From Pseudomonas marginalis (GTDB lineage: Bacteria > Pseudomonadota > Gammaproteobacteria > Pseudomonadales > Pseudomonadaceae): DNA of 64,000 nucleotides. Position numbers and translations under genes: made by a program. The notes under the pieces are model-generated. The model ran no database searches. It was not told the origin of the DNA and saw nothing but the letters and a program-made list of their open reading frames with translations. This document shows positions 61,046 through 64,000 of this stretch, in pieces (within the stretch, counting starts at the first letter, position 1; the number at the start of each line of letters is the position of its first letter). The stretch is taken from contig NZ_JALJWV010000001.1 of NCBI RefSeq assembly GCF_024169655.1, positions 4,384,001 through 4,448,000 of the forward strand, given 5' to 3'.

Positions 61046-62632
61046 TCAAGTGCCGTGTTCAGGACTTTTGCCAGCACTTTCCTTGCTCATGCCATAGTCC
61101 CGCAGTTTATTCGCAATCGTTGTATGGGAAACGCCCAGGCGCTTACCCAACTGCCGACTGCTGGGATGTTCGGCATACAGACTTTCCAGCACGGCCTTTT
61201 CAAAACGGCCGACGATGGCTTCCAGGCCGCCCTCCAGGGAAAAATCGCCAAGGGGCTGACGCACGCCATAGTCCGGCAGGCGAATGTGTTCAGCCTTGAC
61301 CGTCCCGCCCTCACATAACGACACCGCCTGAAACAGCACGTTTTCCAATTGCCGTACATTGCCCGGCCAGTGGTAATGGCTGAGCCGATCCATCGCCGCC
61401 GGGGCCAGTTTGGGCAACGGGCAACCGATCTGTCGGCTGGCCTGGTCGAGAAAGTGCTCCACCAGTGGCCCCAGACCATCGAGGCATTCGCGCAGAGGCG
61501 GGATATGCAGCGACAGCACGTTCAGGCGGTGATAAAGGTCCTGGCGGAATTCACCCCGCGCGCAGAGTTCCGAAAGGTCCACCTGGGTTGCGCAGATCAC
61601 CCGCACGTCCAGGTACACCTCTTCATCACTGCCGACTCGGCGAAAGCAACCGTCTTGCAGGAAGCGCAGCAACTTCACCTGCAACCGCGCGCTCATTTCC
61701 CCGACACCATCAAGAAACAACGTACCGCCCGCTGTCAGCTCCAGCAGCCCCAGCTTGCCTTCGGCCCGTGCCCCCTCAAAAGCGCCGGGGCCGTAGCCAA
61801 ACAGTTCGGTCTCGGCCATCGACTCCGGCAGGCCGGCACAATTGAGGGCCATCAACGGTGATTGGCCACGGGGGCTGGCCAGGTGACAGGCGCGGGCAAG
61901 CAGCTCCTTGCCGGTGCCGGTTTCGCCTTCTATTAATAGCGGCGCATCCAATGGCGCCATGCGCCGCGCTTCACGAACCACCGCAGCCATGACCTTGGAA
62001 CTCTGGAAGATACTGTCGAAGCCACGCAGTTCCTGCTTGCGCACATTATAAATACGCTCACCGACGCGGTCGGCACGGTGCAAGGTCAACACCGCGCCGG
62101 CCATGGCTTCACTGTCGTCGTGTTCGGCCGACTGCAGCGGCGCGATGTCCGCCAGGAACACGTCACCCTTGACCTTGACCCGCAGGCCATTGATCCGCGA
62201 TTTGCTCGCGCGCACCAGCTCCGGCAAGTCAAAATCCTCGGCGTAGCGCGACAGCGGAATGCCCGGCACCTCGTCCACCCGCACCCCGAGCAACTGCGCG
62301 GCCGCGCGGTTGGCGGCGACGATCGAGCCGCCCATATCAATGGACAGCACCGGAAACTCCAGGGCACCGAGCAGCGCATTGAGCTCCATGTGCCGACGCT
62401 CGCTTGGCATCAGCCCTACACGCTTTACACCAAACACCCCGGCAATCGCCTCGAACTGCGGGCGCAACGCCTGGAATTGCATGTTCACCAGGTTCGGGCA
62501 AAACAGGTAAATGGCGTTGCCATGCTCACCGCCGACCTCGCCCTTGGCGACGTTGACGCCGTACTCCACCAACAGGTTGAGAATGTCCCGCAGGATGCCA
62601 ATGCGGTTCTGGCAATGCACTTTGATACGCAT
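61046..62632 (-). CDS. phhR: Aromatic amino acid regulator PhhR (TyrR-like)
   Basis: 528 residues from the ATG at 62632 (MRIKVHCQNRIGILRDIL); the open frame continues to 62707 but conservation starts here. Domains: ACT (1-70), PAS (about 80-140), AAA+ (about 206-430; Walker A GETGTGKELL), and a C-terminal TyrR-type helix-turn-helix (LGKRLGVSHTTIANKLRDYG). The sigma-54 contact loop reads GAFEGA instead of GAFTGA, and Walker B reads LFLDGVGEM, with Gly where the catalytic Glu is usual. This fits a TyrR-like regulator acting with sigma-70. It activates phenylalanine degradation and is divergent from phhA. Confidence 0.93.
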   Translation of the reverse strand: MRIKVHCQNRIGILRDILNLLVEYGVNVAKGEVGGEHGNAIYLFCPNLVNMQFQALRPQFEAIAGVFGVKRVGLMPSERRHMELNALLGALEFPVLSIDMGGSIVAANRAAAQLLGVRVDEVPGIPLSRYAEDFDLPELVRASKSRINGLRVKVKGDVFLADIAPLQSAEHDDSEAMAGAVLTLHRADRVGERIYNVRKQELRGFDSIFQSSKVMAAVVREARRMAPLDAPLLIEGETGTGKELLARACHLASPRGQSPLMALNCAGLPESMAETELFGYGPGAFEGARAEGKLGLLELTAGGTLFLDGVGEMSARLQVKLLRFLQDGCFRRVGSDEEVYLDVRVICATQVDLSELCARGEFRQDLYHRLNVLSLHIPPLRECLDGLGPLVEHFLDQASRQIGCPLPKLAPAAMDRLSHYHWPGNVRQLENVLFQAVSLCEGGTVKAEHIRLPDYGVRQPLGDFSLEGGLEAIVGRFEKAVLESLYAEHPSSRQLGKRLGVSHTTIANKLRDYGMSKESAGKSPEHGT

Positions 62633-62751
62633 GAAAAGGCCCGAAGAAGGGTAGGCGCCGCGTCTTTTTGTCGCTGGGCGCAGATAGTCGTCAAGATTAT
62701 GTGACACCTGGCGACCTTTTCACAGCCCAACCCATCGATTAGCGGCCCATC

Positions 62752-62769
62752 CGTAACGAATACTTTACG
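62752..62769. promoter_or_regulatory. TyrR/PhhR-type operator in the phhR-phhA intergenic region
   Basis: CGTAAC-GAATAC-TTTACG fits the 18-bp TyrR box architecture TGTAAA-N6-TTTACA, with changes only in the outer bases and one arm position. It overlaps a second inverted pair TTTAC/GTAAA at 62764-62781. It lies about 120 bp upstream of both start codons, in the shared control region 62633-62888. Confidence 0.6.
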
Positions 62770-62888
62770 AATAGCAGTAAATTTTCCTACAACCTCCTCG
62801 CGTAGGCGGATGGAATCTCGCTCCAGCCGGGTTATCAATACGTACATCGCAGGACATAACAAGAACGAATGCCTAGCAGGAGAGCCGT

Positions 62889-63680
62889 ATGAAGCAGACG
62901 CACTACGTGGCCCGCGAGCCCGATGCGCAAGGTTTTATCCACTACCCGCCGGAAGAACATGCGGTGTGGAACACCCTGATCACGCGCCAGTTGAAAGTGC
63001 TTGAGGGACGCGCCTGCCAGGAATACCTGGACGGCATCGACAAGCTCGGCCTGCCCCTGGATCGCATCCCGCAACTGAGCGAAATCAACACGGTGCTGGC
63101 CGAGACCACCGGCTGGCAAGTCACCCGCGTGCCAGCGCTGATTCCCTTCCAGACGTTTTTCGAATTACTCGCCAACAAGCAGTTTCCGGTGGCGACTTTT
63201 ATTCGCACCCACGAAGAACTGGACTACCTGCAAGAGCCGGATATTTTCCACGAGATCTTCGGCCACTGCCCGCTGCTGACCAATCCCTGGTTCGCCGAAT
63301 TCACCCACACCTACGGCAAGCTCGGCCTCGCGGCCACCAAGGAGCAGCGGGTGTACCTGGCGCGCCTGTATTGGATGACCATCGAATTTGGCCTGGTGGA
63401 CACGCCCGCCGGTCGGCGCATCTATGGTGGCGGTATTTTGTCGTCGCCCAAGGAGACGGTGTACAGCCTGTCGTCCGAGCCCAAACATCAAGCCTTCGAT
63501 CCGCTGGAAGCGATGCGCACGCCGTATCGCATCGACATCCTGCAACCGCTATATTTTGTCTTGCCCGAGCTCAAGCGCCTGTTCGACGTAGCGCAGGAAG
63601 ACATCATGGGCATGGTCGAGCGTGGGATGCAGCTGGGTCTGCACGCACCGCTCTTCGCCCCCAAACCCAAAGCGGCGTGA
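62889..63680 (+). CDS. phhA: Phenylalanine-4-hydroxylase
   Basis: 263 residues. A non-heme iron, tetrahydrobiopterin-dependent enzyme turning phenylalanine into tyrosine. Iron ligands His121 and His126 in HEIFGHCPLL and Glu166 in LYWMTIEFGL are all present. Single catalytic domain, as in bacteria, with no ACT regulatory domain. AGGAG lies seven bases before the ATG. It is first in the phhAB run, divergent from its activator phhR. Confidence 0.96.
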   Translation: MKQTHYVAREPDAQGFIHYPPEEHAVWNTLITRQLKVLEGRACQEYLDGIDKLGLPLDRIPQLSEINTVLAETTGWQVTRVPALIPFQTFFELLANKQFPVATFIRTHEELDYLQEPDIFHEIFGHCPLLTNPWFAEFTHTYGKLGLAATKEQRVYLARLYWMTIEFGLVDTPAGRRIYGGGILSSPKETVYSLSSEPKHQAFDPLEAMRTPYRIDILQPLYFVLPELKRLFDVAQEDIMGMVERGMQLGLHAPLFAPKPKAA

Positions 63681-63785
63681 ACCGTAGGTTTTGATACCAG
63701 GTGAATCTGTTCCCTGGTCCCGCGTTGCTTTAGGGTGACGCCACTGACGACCGTTTTCCAAACACTCGAATTCAGGACACCCCAC

Positions 63786-64000
63786 ATGACGACCTTGAAC
63801 CAAGCCCACTGCGAAGCCTGCCGCGCCGATGCCCCGCAAGTCAGCGATGAAGAACTACCGGTGCTGCTCAAACAGATCCCCGACTGGAACATTGAAGTGC
63901 GCGATGGCGTCATGCAGTTGGAGAAGGTTTTCCTGTTCAAGAACTTCAGGTTCGCCCTGGCCTTTACCAATTCCATGGGGGCAATCTCCGAAGCTGAAGG
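63786..64000 (+). CDS. phhB: Pterin-4a-carbinolamine dehydratase PhhB (3' end outside window)
   Basis: The frame opens at the ATG at 63786 and runs through the right edge, giving 71 residues of an expected 118 or so. The start MTTLNQAHCEACRADAPQVS and the segment PDWNIEVRDGVMQLEKVFLFKNF match PhhB of Pseudomonas. It recycles the pterin cofactor after PhhA turnover. It follows phhA by 105 bp, a gap with no obvious terminator. Confidence 0.93.
   Translation, partial: MTTLNQAHCEACRADAPQVSDEELPVLLKQIPDWNIEVRDGVMQLEKVFLFKNFRFALAFTNSMGAISEAE

Overview
The window comes from a GC-rich gamma-proteobacterium of the Pseudomonas fluorescens group. The evidence is a polar-flagellum regulatory set (fleQ, fleSR, fleN, flhF, fliA), the cheYZAB-motCD-parCP-cheW block, hsbA-hsbR-hptB placed beside flagellar genes, a REPIN repeat, an atuDEF acyclic-terpene block and phhR-phhAB. 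Apart from the two ends and a few accessory genes, the window is one continuous flagellar and chemotaxis cluster of about 54 kb, almost all on the minus strand.

Layout. 1-3749 (+): the end of a terpene/leucine catabolic operon (atuD truncated, atuE, atuF). 3823-5584: a DEDDh exonuclease, ppnP, a shared terminator and a MOSC protein. 5625-10271: cheV with a near-perfect sigma-28 promoter, a degenerate Hpt-like protein, a histidine kinase/LuxR regulator pair and a YegS-type lipid kinase. 10415-19240 (-): DUF2802, cheW, parP, parC, motD, motC, cheB, cheA, cheZ, cheY. 19408-24544 (-): fliA, fleN, flhF, flhA. 24545-25537: an accessory gap with a broken gene and two cold-shock-domain genes. 25538-32550 (-): flhB, fliRQPONML and fliK, with a REPIN between fliK and fliL. 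32648-35043 (-): hptB, hsbR, hsbA. 35129-40841 (-): fliJIHGFE. 40973-45153 (-): fleR, fleS, fleQ. 45323-49743 (-): fliT, fliS, fliD, flaG, fliC. 50021-50950 (-): a stand-alone KAS III enzyme. 51230-59624 (-): flgLKJIHGF. 60223-61005 (+): an AT-richer gene of unknown function with an internal duplication. 61046-64000: phhR (-) divergent from phhA and a truncated phhB (+).

The regulatory logic can be read from the DNA. FleQ is the master activator. I find sigma-54 -24/-12 elements upstream of fleS, fliE, fliK, fliL, flhA and flgF, and sigma-28 elements upstream of fliC and cheV, which matches the known Pseudomonas flagellar hierarchy. The most interesting observation is in CheA. Its linker between the Hpt domain and the dimerisation/kinase core has no recognisable globular P2 domain. 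It instead carries four copies of a D-x-E-F-E-x-L-L-D-x-L motif that resembles the CheY-docking peptides at the FliM and FliN N-termini and the CheZ C-terminus encoded in the same window. This suggests a linear-motif array that replaces P2.
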